A stretch of DNA of 64,000 nt from NCBI RefSeq assembly GCF_000718165.1, contig NZ_JOEY01000004.1:192879-256878 (forward strand). The letters are read 5' to 3'. Source of the DNA: Streptomyces fulvoviolaceus (lineage in GTDB: Bacteria; Actinomycetota; Actinomycetes; Streptomycetales; Streptomycetaceae). The translations under genes were made by a program, and so were the position numbers. Below the pieces are notes generated by a model, which saw only the letters and a list, made by a program, of their open reading frames with translations, was not told the origin of the DNA and made no database searches. Shown here in pieces: positions 8,377 to 17,346 of the stretch (the stretch's first letter is position 1; each line of letters begins with the position of its first letter).

Positions 8377-9180
8377 CTAGATGCGCGTCCACGTGTTCCG
8401 GTCCCGTGCCATCGCGTGCAGCGCCTCCACGTCCGCCGGCTTCAGCACCCCGCCCAGGCGGGCGAGCCCTTCGAGGTCCGTGTCCTGGAGGATGCGGACC
8501 TCGCGGGGCGGGAGGGTGACCGTGACGTCCGCGGGGCCGGCCAGGGCCAGGACCGGATGGACCTCGGCGGTCAGCGCGTAGGAGGCGCGGTCGGCGTCGG
8601 CGCGGACGCGGCGCAGCAGCGGGTGCGGTTCACGGCGGCCCAGCGTGACCATGGGGTCGGCGACCGTGACCCGCTGCTTGCGGGCGTACAGGGCGTGGAC
8701 GGCGAACAGTCCGCCGGGGCCGATCAACAGGTGGTGGACGCGGTCGCCGCCGGGCAGCGGGACCGAGTGCAGCGCGTGCCACCCGGCACCGTCGAGACGG
8801 TCCAGGGCCTCTCCCACCGTCTGCTCGGCCTCCAGCGCGCGCCGCCGGGGATCGCGACGGAGCCGGTGCGGCGGGCCGGGGTCCCGGTCCAGGGCGATCT
8901 GGAGGGCCTCGCCGGGCCGGTTGGGCGCCAGGTCGTCGTCCGGGTGCAGAGACAGCCGGGCCAGCTCCGCGGGGGTCGGGACCGGCGGCGGACCCACGGC
9001 CACCGGGCCGGTCAGGAAGGGGCCGAGGACATGGAGCACGTCGTCCCGGCGGTCTTCGCTCAACAGGTTGATCCGGGCAGCCTCACGGTCGTACCAGGCG
9101 ATGTTCCTGCCGTCCGTGAGGCAGACGTACAGCCGCTCCTGGCCGTGGCGCCAGGTCGGTACGACGCGCAGTCCGCTCAT
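8377..9180 (-). CDS. NERD (nuclease-related) domain protein
   Basis: A 267-residue cytoplasmic protein. Residues about 110-200 match the NERD pattern: EALDRLDGAGWHALHSVPLPG followed by DRVHHLLIGPGGLFAVHAL, the equivalent of the usual IDHVVVGPGGVFVID strand. NERD proteins are predicted to share a fold with restriction-type nucleases, but the second acidic/lysine catalytic pair is not obvious here, so activity is uncertain. The N-terminal part (VPTWRHGQERLYVCLTDGRNIAWYD) is a small extra module. It ends four bases from the convergent haloperoxidase-like gene; start ATG 9180. Confidence 0.75.
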   Translation of the reverse strand: MSGLRVVPTWRHGQERLYVCLTDGRNIAWYDREAARINLLSEDRRDDVLHVLGPFLTGPVAVGPPPVPTPAELARLSLHPDDDLAPNRPGEALQIALDRDPGPPHRLRRDPRRRALEAEQTVGEALDRLDGAGWHALHSVPLPGGDRVHHLLIGPGGLFAVHALYARKQRVTVADPMVTLGRREPHPLLRRVRADADRASYALTAEVHPVLALAGPADVTVTLPPREVRILQDTDLEGLARLGGVLKPADVEALHAMARDRNTWTRI

Positions 9181-9296
9181 GCACCATCACCCCCGACCAT
9201 GGGAACAGGCGGGGTGCTCCGCAGGCAAGAAGCCGGTTACCTTTGGGGTGAGTTGGGCAGTGCCTTGGGGATGGGCAGGGGCTTGGGGAGGCGCCG

Positions 9297-9803
9297 TTGC
9301 GGACCCGCAGGAAGCAACCCGACGTACCGGCTCCGGACAGTCCGTGGAACGAGATCGTGCCCGGGCTGTGGATGGGAGGTCACGAGTTCAGGGGCCTTAC
9401 CGGACAACTGGAGTTCGCCGTCGTAGGCGATGAGTTCGATGTCGTGCAGACCTTGCTACGACTGCCGGGTCACGGGCCCGACCCGGACGTCGAGCACCAT
9501 GTGTGGCCGATCCCGGACGGCCCGCTGGACGGCACGCAGCTCGCGGGCGTGATACGCCTCGCGCAGGCCGCGTGCGACGCGATGGACGAGGGCCGCAAGG
9601 TCCTCGTCCGCTGTTACAGCGGCTACAACCGCTCGGGGCTGGTCGTGGCCCACGCCCTGGTCCGGCGGGGGCATGCCACGGACGAGGCGATCCGGCTGAT
9701 CCGGGCCCGCCGCTCGCCGTGGGCCCTGCACAACGAACTGTTCGTCGAGTACCTCCAGGCCGGGCTGTCGACGGCACGGCTGCTGGAGGAACTCACCGAG
9801 TAG
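9297..9803 (+). CDS. Dual-specificity/tyrosine protein phosphatase
   Basis: A 168-residue soluble protein with the cysteine phosphatase signature CYSGYNRS (C-x5-R-S) in VLVRCYSGYNRSGLVVA, preceded by a possible general acid region near DGPLDG. It would remove phosphate from Tyr or Ser/Thr residues; the target is unknown. The start is TTG at 9297 with GGGGAG six bases upstream; there is no better ATG in frame. It stands between a divergent NERD gene and a lipoprotein gene and appears to be a single transcription unit. Confidence 0.85.
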   Translation: MRTRRKQPDVPAPDSPWNEIVPGLWMGGHEFRGLTGQLEFAVVGDEFDVVQTLLRLPGHGPDPDVEHHVWPIPDGPLDGTQLAGVIRLAQAACDAMDEGRKVLVRCYSGYNRSGLVVAHALVRRGHATDEAIRLIRARRSPWALHNELFVEYLQAGLSTARLLEELTE

Positions 9804-9900
9804 GCGGTCCCGCGGGGACACCGCTGCGCAAAAAGGACTTCCCTACGAATAAGGTGGTCGGGGCCGACCCAGAGCCCCGGACCCGACCGCCAGGAGCACA

Positions 9901-10599
9901 GTGCCACGCCCCGCCCGTACCGCCCTCGCCGTAGCCCTGCTGCTCGCGACGGCCGCGGGCTGCGGCGACGCGGGCGGGCTGCGGGGTGCGGGCGCGACGC
10001 CGACCGCGATCAGCCCGGACCGGCTGTGGCCGCAGCTGACGCCCGCGTCGAGCCCGGCCTTCGAGATCGGCGAGGTGGACACGGAGGTCGTCAAGGGCGT
10101 CAAGGTGCCCGGCGACGACATCCGCGAGGTGGATCCGGTCGCGGTCGTCCGCGCCGAGATCAAGGCGAGTCCGGGCGACTACTCCGACGGCGCCTACGAC
10201 GACACGGCCCGCCGGATGGCCGACTGCGGCAAGAAGGGGACGGCCGGCAGCAAGTGCCCCGTCCTCCAGCCGTACTACCGCGACCTGACCGGCGACGGAC
10301 ACGCCGACCTGACGCTGGGCTTCCGGCAGCTGCCCGGCAATCTGACGGCCGTGCGCGTCTACACCGTCGAGAAGCACCGGCTCGTCAAGATCATGGCCTG
10401 GGAGGACGCGGTGAGCGGGGTCGAGCTGGCCGGGCGGTCCGTGATCATCCGCTCGCCGTCCGAGGTGGCGGGCTACGAGTACCGGCTTCAGTGGACCTGG
10501 GACCAGCAGCAGAAGTCGATGCTGCTCACGCACGACGAGATGCTGCGGACCGGTACGCGTACGAGGACGGCGACTCCCTCCGCGAGCGCCACCCGATGA
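9901..10599 (+). CDS. Lipoprotein, probable sensor-kinase partner
   Basis: A 232-residue lipoprotein: a hydrophobic signal leads to the lipobox ATAAGC. The mature part has a DLTGDGHADLTLGFRQL segment typical of Streptomyces envelope lipoproteins that resemble CseA. GTG 9901 follows AGGAG closely. The stop overlaps the start of the sensor kinase gene by four bases (ATGA), so the two are co-translated and the lipoprotein may modulate that kinase from outside the membrane. The role is inferred from context. Confidence 0.8.
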   Translation: MPRPARTALAVALLLATAAGCGDAGGLRGAGATPTAISPDRLWPQLTPASSPAFEIGEVDTEVVKGVKVPGDDIREVDPVAVVRAEIKASPGDYSDGAYDDTARRMADCGKKGTAGSKCPVLQPYYRDLTGDGHADLTLGFRQLPGNLTAVRVYTVEKHRLVKIMAWEDAVSGVELAGRSVIIRSPSEVAGYEYRLQWTWDQQQKSMLLTHDEMLRTGTRTRTATPSASATR

Positions 10600-11831
10600 G
10601 GCTCGTACTCCCTCGCTGGTCCGGCACCCTCGCGGTGAAGGCCGCCGTCTTCATCACCGTGATGTGCTGCGCGCTCGCCGCGCTGCTCGGCGTCCTCGTG
10701 CACGTCTCGGTGACGAACCAGACCGTCGGCGAGGCCCGCGACCTGGCGCTGAGCCGGCTGAAGGACGCGACCGAGGCGTACGAGGCCGGGGACACGCTGA
10801 TGTGGGACGCCGGCGTCGATCCGCCGGATCTGCCCGCGGCACTGCGGGACCTGGCGGTCGCCGGGGACCGCGGCACGATGGTCGGCGAGCACCGCGGGCG
10901 CCCCACGATGTGGGCGGCGGGGCCGGTGGACGACGACCGGGCGCTGGCCGTCGAGGTCGACTACTCGCAGGGCTCGCGCACCATCGAGGGCCTGGACCGG
11001 GCGATCGTGTGGTCGTCGGTGCTGGCGATCGGGGTGACCCTCCTGGTCGGCGCGATCGCGGTGACCCGGGTGACGCGGCGGCTGCACGCGACCGCGCAGG
11101 TGGCCCGGCGGATCAGCGGCGGCGACCTCGACGCGCGCGTCGACGATGCCCGTACGAAGGATCCGACGCGCCCTCAGGACGAGGTGGCCGCGGTCGCCGC
11201 CGCGCTGGACTCCATGGCGGCCTCGCTGCAGGGCAAGCTGCTGAGCGAGCAGCGGTTCACGGCGGACGTGGCGCACGAGCTGCGTACGCCGTTGACCGGG
11301 CTGCACGCGGCGGCCGAGCTGTTGCCGCCGGGGCGGCCGACGGAGCTGGTGCGGGACCGGGTGGCGGCGTTGCGGACGCTGACCGAGGACCTGTTGGAGA
11401 TCTCGCGGCTGGACACCGGGCGGGAGCGGGTGGATCTGGACACGGAGAGGCTGGCCGCGCTGGCCGAGCGGGTGGTGCGGGCGTCGGGGACCGACACGGA
11501 GGTCGACGTCGTACGGGATGTCGCCGTGGAGACGGATCGGCGGCGGCTGGAGCGGGTGCTGGGGAATCTCGTCGCCAACGCGCATCGGCATGGGCGGGCG
11601 CCGGTGTCTCTGACAGTCGACGGGGCTGTCGTGACCGTTCGGGACCATGGGGACGGTTTCCCCGACTATCTGGTGGAGCATGGGCCGCAGCGGTTTCGGA
11701 CGGAGGGTGGGGCAAAAGGGCACGGTCTGGGGCTGACTATCGCGTGCGGGCAGGCTGAGGTGTTGGGGGCTCAGCTTGTGTTTTCGAATGCGGTGGATGG
11801 TGGGGCGGTTGCGACGTTGATGTTGCGGTAG
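10596..11831 (+). CDS. Membrane sensor histidine kinase without adjacent response regulator
   Basis: A 411-residue kinase. Two membrane helices (about 15-40 and 138-160) flank a short extracellular sensor; a HAMP region follows (ATAQVARRISGGDLDARV). The H-box is DVAHELRTPLTG with H227, the N-box LGNLVANAHRHG, then GDGFPDYL and GHGLGLTI nucleotide-binding motifs. It autophosphorylates and should pass phosphate to a response regulator, but none is encoded on either side. The start overlaps the lipoprotein stop (ATGA). The last quarter of the gene has a weaker codon bias, with more GGG and T endings. Confidence 0.9.
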   Translation: MRLVLPRWSGTLAVKAAVFITVMCCALAALLGVLVHVSVTNQTVGEARDLALSRLKDATEAYEAGDTLMWDAGVDPPDLPAALRDLAVAGDRGTMVGEHRGRPTMWAAGPVDDDRALAVEVDYSQGSRTIEGLDRAIVWSSVLAIGVTLLVGAIAVTRVTRRLHATAQVARRISGGDLDARVDDARTKDPTRPQDEVAAVAAALDSMAASLQGKLLSEQRFTADVAHELRTPLTGLHAAAELLPPGRPTELVRDRVAALRTLTEDLLEISRLDTGRERVDLDTERLAALAERVVRASGTDTEVDVVRDVAVETDRRRLERVLGNLVANAHRHGRAPVSLTVDGAVVTVRDHGDGFPDYLVEHGPQRFRTEGGAKGHGLGLTIACGQAEVLGAQLVFSNAVDGGAVATLMLR

Positions 11832-11837
11832 CTGACT

Positions 11838-11928
11838 GCCTGCGGGCCGGTGGGGGCTGGTCGCGCCCACGCGGCGGAGCCGCACATCGATACAGCCCCG
11901 CGCCCCTTCGGGGCGCTCCTATGGCCCA
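11838..11928. repeat. Dispersed Streptomyces palindromic repeat, subtype with CGGCGGAGCCG core
   Basis: Contains GCGGGCCGGTGGGGGCTGG, TCGCGCCCACGCGGCGGAGC and CCCCGCGCCCCTTCGGGGCG. A reverse-orientation relative is at 22780-22860, and shorter relatives are at 20520-20661 and 63642-63690. It starts a few bases after the kinase stop and may act as its transcription terminator. Confidence 0.75.
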
Positions 11929-12004
11929 GCGTGACGGGCGATGCCCGTACACCCCTCCTAATGTGGCGATTAGTCAGCTTCGCCCCCATACGGAGGTTCT
12001 CCCC

Positions 12005-12355
12005 ATGTCCCTGCGCTCCCGCCTCCCCATAGCCGTCGCCGCCGGCACGCTCCTCGCCGCGGCCGCCGCCACTCCCGCCGTCGCGAACGACGACTGGGGT
12101 CACCACCACGACCACCCGCGCCTGTACAAGGGCGTCGTCACGGCGAGCACGCTGAACCTGCGCAGTGCCCCGAACCGTGGCTCGCAGATCATCCGGACCG
12201 CCCACAAGGGCGAGATCGTCACGATCTTCTGCAAGACCGGCGGCGAGACCGTCGGCAGCAACCCCCTCTGGTACCTCCTCACGGACGGCACCTGGGCCTG
12301 GGGCGCCGCCCGGTACATCGACAACATCGGGCCCGCGCCACGCTGGTGCTCGTAG
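12005..12355 (+). CDS. Small secreted SH3-type protein
   Basis: A 116-residue exported protein. The signal peptide ends at TPAVAND, and the mature part begins with a histidine-rich WGHHHDHPRL stretch followed by a bacterial SH3 domain (GVVTASTLNLRSAPNRGS, then GEIVTIFCKTGG and WYLLTDGTWAWGAARYI). Such domains bind cell-wall peptides. Two cysteines (FCKTG and the C-terminal WCS) could form a disulfide. ATG 12005 has GGAGG eight bases upstream. It precedes the SEDS/PBP pair but has a separate leader. Confidence 0.85.
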   Translation: MSLRSRLPIAVAAGTLLAAAAATPAVANDDWGHHHDHPRLYKGVVTASTLNLRSAPNRGSQIIRTAHKGEIVTIFCKTGGETVGSNPLWYLLTDGTWAWGAARYIDNIGPAPRWCS

Positions 12356-12395
12356 CACAGGAAGACAACCCTCCCGATTTGGGTAAGTTCCGGAC

Positions 12396-13757
12396 ATGAC
12401 CAACGCCGGAACCACCGTGGCACCAGCGGATGCCCCCGCTCCCGCGGTACGCCTCCCCCGGCGCCGTGGCATCGAACTGGCCCTCATCGTCCTCGCCGTA
12501 CTGCTCTCCGTGTACGGCTACTGTGACGTCGGCCTCGCCAAGAACGGCACCGTCCCGCCCGGCGCCGCCGGTTACGGCGCCGGGCTCGGCGTGCTCGCGC
12601 TCCTCGCGCACTGCGCGGTCCGCATCCGGGCGCCGTACGCCGATCCGCTCCTGCTGCCCATCGGCGTGCTGCTCAACGGCCTCGGCCTGGTCCTCATCTA
12701 CCGGCTGGACCTGGAGACACCGGGCGCCCGCGCGGCCCCCGCCCAGCTCGTCTGGTCCACGGTCGGCGTGGCCCTGTTCATCGTGATCGTGCTGGCCCTG
12801 CGCGACCACCGGGTCCTCCAGCGCTACGCCTACGTCTGCGTCGCCGCCGCGCTCGTCCTCCTCACCCTCCCGATCTTCTTCCCGGCCGTGAACGGCGCCC
12901 GCATCTGGATCCGGATCGCCGGATTCTCCATCCAGCCGGGCGAGTTCGCGAAGGTGCTGCTGGCGGTCTTCTTCGCCGCGTACCTGGCGGCCAACCGCAA
13001 CGCGCTGGCGTACGCGGGCCGCAGGATCTGGCGGCTGCAGCTCCCCACCGGGCGGGTCCTCGGCCCGATCGTCGCCATCTGGCTGATCAGCGTCGGCGTA
13101 CTGATCCTCGAGCGGGACCTGGGCACTTCGCTGCTCTTCTTCGGCCTGTTCGTCGTTCTCCTGTACGTCGCCACCGGCCGGACCGGCTGGATCGCCGTCG
13201 GGCTGCTGCTGGCCTCGCTGGGCGCGGTGGCCGTCGGCTGGCTGGAACCGCACGTGCACAGCAGGGTGGAGGACTGGCTGCACCCCTTCGCGTCGATCGA
13301 GGCGGGCCAGGGCCCCAACCAACTGGCCCAGTCCCTGTTCTCCTTCGCGGCGGGCGGCATCCTCGGCACGGGTCTCGGCCTCGGCCATTCCATCCTCATC
13401 GGCTTCGCGGCGAAGTCGGACTTCATCCTGGCCACGGCGGGTGAGGAGCTGGGCCTGGCCGGCCTGTCGGCGATCTTCCTGCTCTACGGCCTCCTCGTGG
13501 AGCGCGGCTACCGGGCGGGGCTGTCCCTGCGCGACCCGTTCGGGCGGCTGCTCGCGGTCGGGCTCGCCTCGATCGTGGCGCTCCAGGTGTTCGTGATCGC
13601 GGGCGGGGTGACCGGCCTGATCCCGCTGACCGGCATGGCGATGCCGTTCCTCGCGCAGGGCGGCTCGTCGGTCGTCACCAACTGGGCGATCGTGGCGCTG
13701 CTGATCCGGGTGAGCGACTCGGCCCGCAGCCAGTACGACGGAGAGGCCGCCCCCTGA
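12396..13757 (+). CDS. SEDS-family peptidoglycan polymerase (FtsW/RodA/SpoVE type)
   Basis: A 453-residue protein with about ten to twelve membrane helices. SEDS landmarks are NGARIWIRIAGFSIQPGEFAK, with the conserved QPGE/K region, LERDLGTSLLFFGLF and ATAGEELGLAG near the C terminus. It polymerises lipid II glycan strands together with a class B penicillin-binding protein, which is the next gene (stop and start overlap by one base). Streptomyces have several SEDS proteins, and which process (elongation, division or sporulation) this one serves cannot be read from sequence. ATG 12396 is the first start. Confidence 0.92.
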   Translation: MTNAGTTVAPADAPAPAVRLPRRRGIELALIVLAVLLSVYGYCDVGLAKNGTVPPGAAGYGAGLGVLALLAHCAVRIRAPYADPLLLPIGVLLNGLGLVLIYRLDLETPGARAAPAQLVWSTVGVALFIVIVLALRDHRVLQRYAYVCVAAALVLLTLPIFFPAVNGARIWIRIAGFSIQPGEFAKVLLAVFFAAYLAANRNALAYAGRRIWRLQLPTGRVLGPIVAIWLISVGVLILERDLGTSLLFFGLFVVLLYVATGRTGWIAVGLLLASLGAVAVGWLEPHVHSRVEDWLHPFASIEAGQGPNQLAQSLFSFAAGGILGTGLGLGHSILIGFAAKSDFILATAGEELGLAGLSAIFLLYGLLVERGYRAGLSLRDPFGRLLAVGLASIVALQVFVIAGGVTGLIPLTGMAMPFLAQGGSSVVTNWAIVALLIRVSDSARSQYDGEAAP

Positions 13758-15214
13758 TGACGCGTTACATCCGCTACGCCGCCGTGTTCTGCGCCCTGCT
13801 GCTCGCGTCCCTCCTCGTCAACGCCACCCGCATCCAGGTCTTCCAGGCCCGGTCCTACGACGACAATGCCGCCAACCGCCGCCACAACATCGCCGTGTAC
13901 AGCCGGCCCCGCGGCGACATCCTGGTCGGCGGCCGGCCGGTCACCGGCTCCCGGGACACCGGAGAGCAGCTCCGCTACGAACGGACGTACAAGGACGGGC
14001 CGTTGTACGCCCCCGTCACCGGCTTCGCCTCGCAGGAGTACGGCACGACCTTCCTGGAGCACGCCGGGGACGAGATCCTCTCCGGCACGGACCCGATGCT
14101 CACCCCGTTCCCGCTGTGGAACGACCTGACCCGCGCCCAGAACTCCGGCGGCGACGTCGTGACGACGCTGGACCGGGCCGCGCAGGAGGCGGCGTACACC
14201 GGACTCGGCGGGCGCAAGGGCGCGGTGGCCGCGATCGAGCCGTCGACCGGGCGGATCCTGGCGCTGGTGTCGACGCCGTCGTACGACCCCGCGGTGCTGT
14301 CCGGAAACAACGCGGCGGTGGGACGGTCCTGGTCCCGGCTCAACGCCGACGTGGACAAGCCGATGCTCAACCGGGCGGTACGGCAGACCTATCCGCCGGG
14401 CTCGACCTTCAAGGTGGTCACCGCGGCGGCCGCGCTGGACGCGGGTGTGATCACCGACCTCGACGCGCCGACCGACTCGCCGGCCCCGTACACCCTGCCC
14501 GGCACGACGACTTCGCTGACCAACGCGTCCGACGGCTGCGAGGACCTCTCGCTGCGGGAGGCCTTCAAGTGGTCGTGCAACACGGTGTTCGCGAAGCTGG
14601 GCGTGTCGGTGGGCGTGGGCGACATGACGGCCACGGCGCAGGCCTTCGGCTTCAACGACACGGGGCTGCGGATCCCCTACGCCGCGGCGGAGAGCACCTT
14701 CGACACGAGCCTGGACAAGGCGCAGCTCGCCCTGTCGTCCATCGGGCAGTACAACACCCGCGCCACGCCCCTGCAGATGGCGATGGTCGCGGCGGCCGTC
14801 GCCAACGGCGGACAGGTGCGCTCGCCCTACCTGGTGGAGCGGACGACCACGGACGACGGCGACACCGTGGCCACGGCCGGCTCCCGCCCGGTGCGGCAGG
14901 CGATGCACCCCTCGACCGCCGTCCGCCTCAAGGAGCTGATGGAGCAGGTGGTCACGGAGGGCACCGGCACCAACGCCGCCATCCCCGGCGCCACCGTCGG
15001 CGGCAAGACCGGCACCGCCCAGCACGGCATCGGCAACTCCGGGACGCCGTACGCCTGGTTCGTGTCCTGGGCGAAGGGCGACCGGGACATGGAGGCGAAG
15101 GTGGCGGTCGCGGTGGTGGTGGAGGACGCGGAGGCGGACCGGGGGGAGATCAGCGGGGGCGGGGACGCGGCGCCGATCGCCCGGGCGGTGATGGAGGCGG
15201 TGCTGAACTCATAG
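13757..15214 (+). CDS. Class B penicillin-binding protein (PBP2/PbpA type)
   Basis: A 485-residue transpeptidase with one N-terminal membrane anchor (YIRYAAVFCALLLASLLV). Catalytic motifs are in order: STFK (serine at about 216), SCN (about 273) and KTG (about 417). There is no transglycosylase domain and the N-terminal pedestal is short, as in mycobacterial PbpA. It cross-links glycan made by the SEDS partner upstream, with which it overlaps by one base. Its 3' end overlaps the convergent NIT-kinase gene by six bases. Confidence 0.92.
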   Translation: MTRYIRYAAVFCALLLASLLVNATRIQVFQARSYDDNAANRRHNIAVYSRPRGDILVGGRPVTGSRDTGEQLRYERTYKDGPLYAPVTGFASQEYGTTFLEHAGDEILSGTDPMLTPFPLWNDLTRAQNSGGDVVTTLDRAAQEAAYTGLGGRKGAVAAIEPSTGRILALVSTPSYDPAVLSGNNAAVGRSWSRLNADVDKPMLNRAVRQTYPPGSTFKVVTAAAALDAGVITDLDAPTDSPAPYTLPGTTTSLTNASDGCEDLSLREAFKWSCNTVFAKLGVSVGVGDMTATAQAFGFNDTGLRIPYAAAESTFDTSLDKAQLALSSIGQYNTRATPLQMAMVAAAVANGGQVRSPYLVERTTTDDGDTVATAGSRPVRQAMHPSTAVRLKELMEQVVTEGTGTNAAIPGATVGGKTGTAQHGIGNSGTPYAWFVSWAKGDRDMEAKVAVAVVVEDAEADRGEISGGGDAAPIARAVMEAVLNS

Positions 15215-17179
15215 GCGGGCGGCGGCTTTCGACGAGTCGGCCTGGTCGACGAGCGCGCTCGGGAGAGCGACGTACGCCGTGACGCCCGTGCCCTGCGTCG
15301 GGCGCAGTTCGACGTGGGCGCCGAGGCGGGCGGCGAGGGCGCCGACGACGTGGTGGCCGAGGAACCGGGTGGGGGCGGTGGCGAGCGGGCCGCTGCGGCC
15401 GGTCAGCAGGTCGTTGGCCTGGGTCATGCGTTCCACTGTCATGCCGATGCCGCGGTCCAGGACGGCGAGGCAGTACTCGCCGCCGTCCCGCCAGCCGTAG
15501 ATCTCGACGGGCTGCTTCGGCGGGCTGAACATCAGCGCGTTCTCCACCAACTCGGCGAGCAGGTGCGAGAGTTCGGCGACGCAGTAGCCGCGGACCCGGC
15601 ACGGCTGGACGTCGGTGACGGCGACGCGCTGGTACTGCTCGACCTCGGCGACGGCCGACTGCACGACCTCGTGGACGGCGACCGTGCCGCGCCAGGTGCG
15701 GGCGGGCGACTCCTCGCCGGCGAGCACGAGCAGGGACTCGGCGTTGCGGCGCATACGGGTGGCCAGGTGATCGAGTTCGAAGAGCTCGGAGAGGGCGTCC
15801 GGATCGAGCTCCTGGCTCTCCAGGGTGGTGATGAGGCCGAGCTGGCGGTTGAGAAGGGCCTGGTTGCGGCGGCCGAGGCTGGCCAGCGACTCGGTGCTGT
15901 TGCGGCGCAGGACGGCCTGCTCGGCGGCGAGGCCCACGGCGGTGTGCTCGACGTTGCGCAGGGCGGCGGCCAGGCGGGTGATCTCCCGTGCGGTGCCCGT
16001 GAGTTGGGGCTGTTCGAACTCGGGCGGGAGCGGGTCGTCGGGGTCCGCCTCCTGGATGCGCCGGACGGCGTCGGGCAGCCGGGCGCCGGCCACCGTGTCC
16101 GCCTCGTCGGCGAGGGCGCCCAGGGGGCGGGTGATGGAACGGGCCGAGAACACGGCGAGCGCGGTGGCGACGGCGAGGATCAGCACGCCCAGGGCGACGA
16201 ATCCGGCGAGCTGGCGGGTGGCCGCGTCGCCGGTCTCCTCGGCGCGGACCCGGACATCGTCCCCGACCTGCTTCTGCACGCCGTGCAGAGCGTCGACGAG
16301 GGTCGTCATGTCGGCCCACCAGCGGGCGGGGGCGACGGAGAGGGCGGAGCCGTCGGCGCCGCGTTCGGCCTGCGTCTCGTAACCGGTGACGCGGCGGGCG
16401 GCGGCGGTCGCGAAGGCCTTGTCGAGCGTGGACTTCTCGGCCTGGGTGGCGAGTTGGCGGAACTGGCCGAGCGCGGCGACGCGGGTGGCGCGGATCTCGG
16501 TGAAGTCGAGGAACTCGCCGGAACGGAAGCGTTGTGCGGCGAACACGCCGTTGAGCGAGCCGCGTTCGAGGGCTACGGCCTCCGTGGCGCGGGCCAGCGC
16601 CTGGAGTGCCTGCACGCCCTGGGCGATCCGCCGGTCACCGCTCGGGGCGCCGGCCGACTCGGCGTCGATGAGGGCGGTGACGGCCTTGGTGTACGTGGTC
16701 AGGGTGGCAGCGCGGTCCGCGGTGCCGGCGTCGACGCCACGGCGGACGGCGGGGAGGGCGGCGAGGGGGATCTCGGCGGCGTCGAGGGCGGAGACGGCGG
16801 CATCCGGCAGATCGCCGCGCTCGTCGGAGAGGGCGGCGCGCAGCTTGGTGCGGGCACCGTCGGTCCGGTCCCGCTGTGCGTCCACATCGTCCCGGTACTC
16901 CTTCGCGCCGCCCAACAGCCCGTTGGTCAGCCCTCGTTCGAGCTGCACCTCCCGGACGAGGTCCTGCACGCGCAGCAGGACACCGACGTGCGCCTCGGTC
17001 TCCCGGGCGGCGGACCAGTCGGCGGCGCGGTCGGCGACGCCCAGCCCGATCAGGGCGAGCAGGAGACAGGTCGGGACGGCCAGCACGATGGCCATACGGC
17101 CGCGGATGGAGTTCCAGCCGGGCAGTGCGGGCAGGCGGAGGTTGGTCGATCGGAGGGTGGTCGATACGTTCCCCATCAT
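15209..17179 (-). CDS. NIT-domain sensor kinase, CvnA-like
   Basis: A 656-residue membrane protein. Helices near 22-44 and 318-338 bracket an extracytoplasmic nitrate/nitrite-sensing (NIT, PF08376-like) helical domain rich in QLERGLTNG and ALERGSLNGVFAAQ arginine-glutamate pairs. A HAMP segment, a linker and an HATPase domain follow (HLLAELVENALMFSPP, DRGIGM). There is no canonical H-box; LNRQLGLITTLESQELDPD and LFELDHLATRMRRNAESLL match the sequence type of conservon CvnA kinases. Unlike a conservon, no roadblock, DUF742 or GTPase gene follows. ATG 17179 is chosen after a long unlikely leader; no strong ribosome site is seen. Confidence 0.85.
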   Translation of the reverse strand: MMGNVSTTLRSTNLRLPALPGWNSIRGRMAIVLAVPTCLLLALIGLGVADRAADWSAARETEAHVGVLLRVQDLVREVQLERGLTNGLLGGAKEYRDDVDAQRDRTDGARTKLRAALSDERGDLPDAAVSALDAAEIPLAALPAVRRGVDAGTADRAATLTTYTKAVTALIDAESAGAPSGDRRIAQGVQALQALARATEAVALERGSLNGVFAAQRFRSGEFLDFTEIRATRVAALGQFRQLATQAEKSTLDKAFATAAARRVTGYETQAERGADGSALSVAPARWWADMTTLVDALHGVQKQVGDDVRVRAEETGDAATRQLAGFVALGVLILAVATALAVFSARSITRPLGALADEADTVAGARLPDAVRRIQEADPDDPLPPEFEQPQLTGTAREITRLAAALRNVEHTAVGLAAEQAVLRRNSTESLASLGRRNQALLNRQLGLITTLESQELDPDALSELFELDHLATRMRRNAESLLVLAGEESPARTWRGTVAVHEVVQSAVAEVEQYQRVAVTDVQPCRVRGYCVAELSHLLAELVENALMFSPPKQPVEIYGWRDGGEYCLAVLDRGIGMTVERMTQANDLLTGRSGPLATAPTRFLGHHVVGALAARLGAHVELRPTQGTGVTAYVALPSALVDQADSSKAAARL

Positions 17180-17346
17180 GGACCGCGAGGCTACGGGCGG
17201 GCCGGTCAGAAGGCGGTTTCTCCGCCGTAAGCCAGCTGTACACAGGTACTCACGCGAGCGGTGGGCGGGCTGTGAAAGGCGGACAATGCCCATCTGATGA
17301 GACAGGGTCTGGGCCCGCACCGATGTCCCGACCTATCGTTCGGTAC

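Noticed and set aside
9901..11831. A sigE-cseABC operon
   Set aside because: There is no sigma factor before the lipoprotein and no response regulator between it and the kinase.
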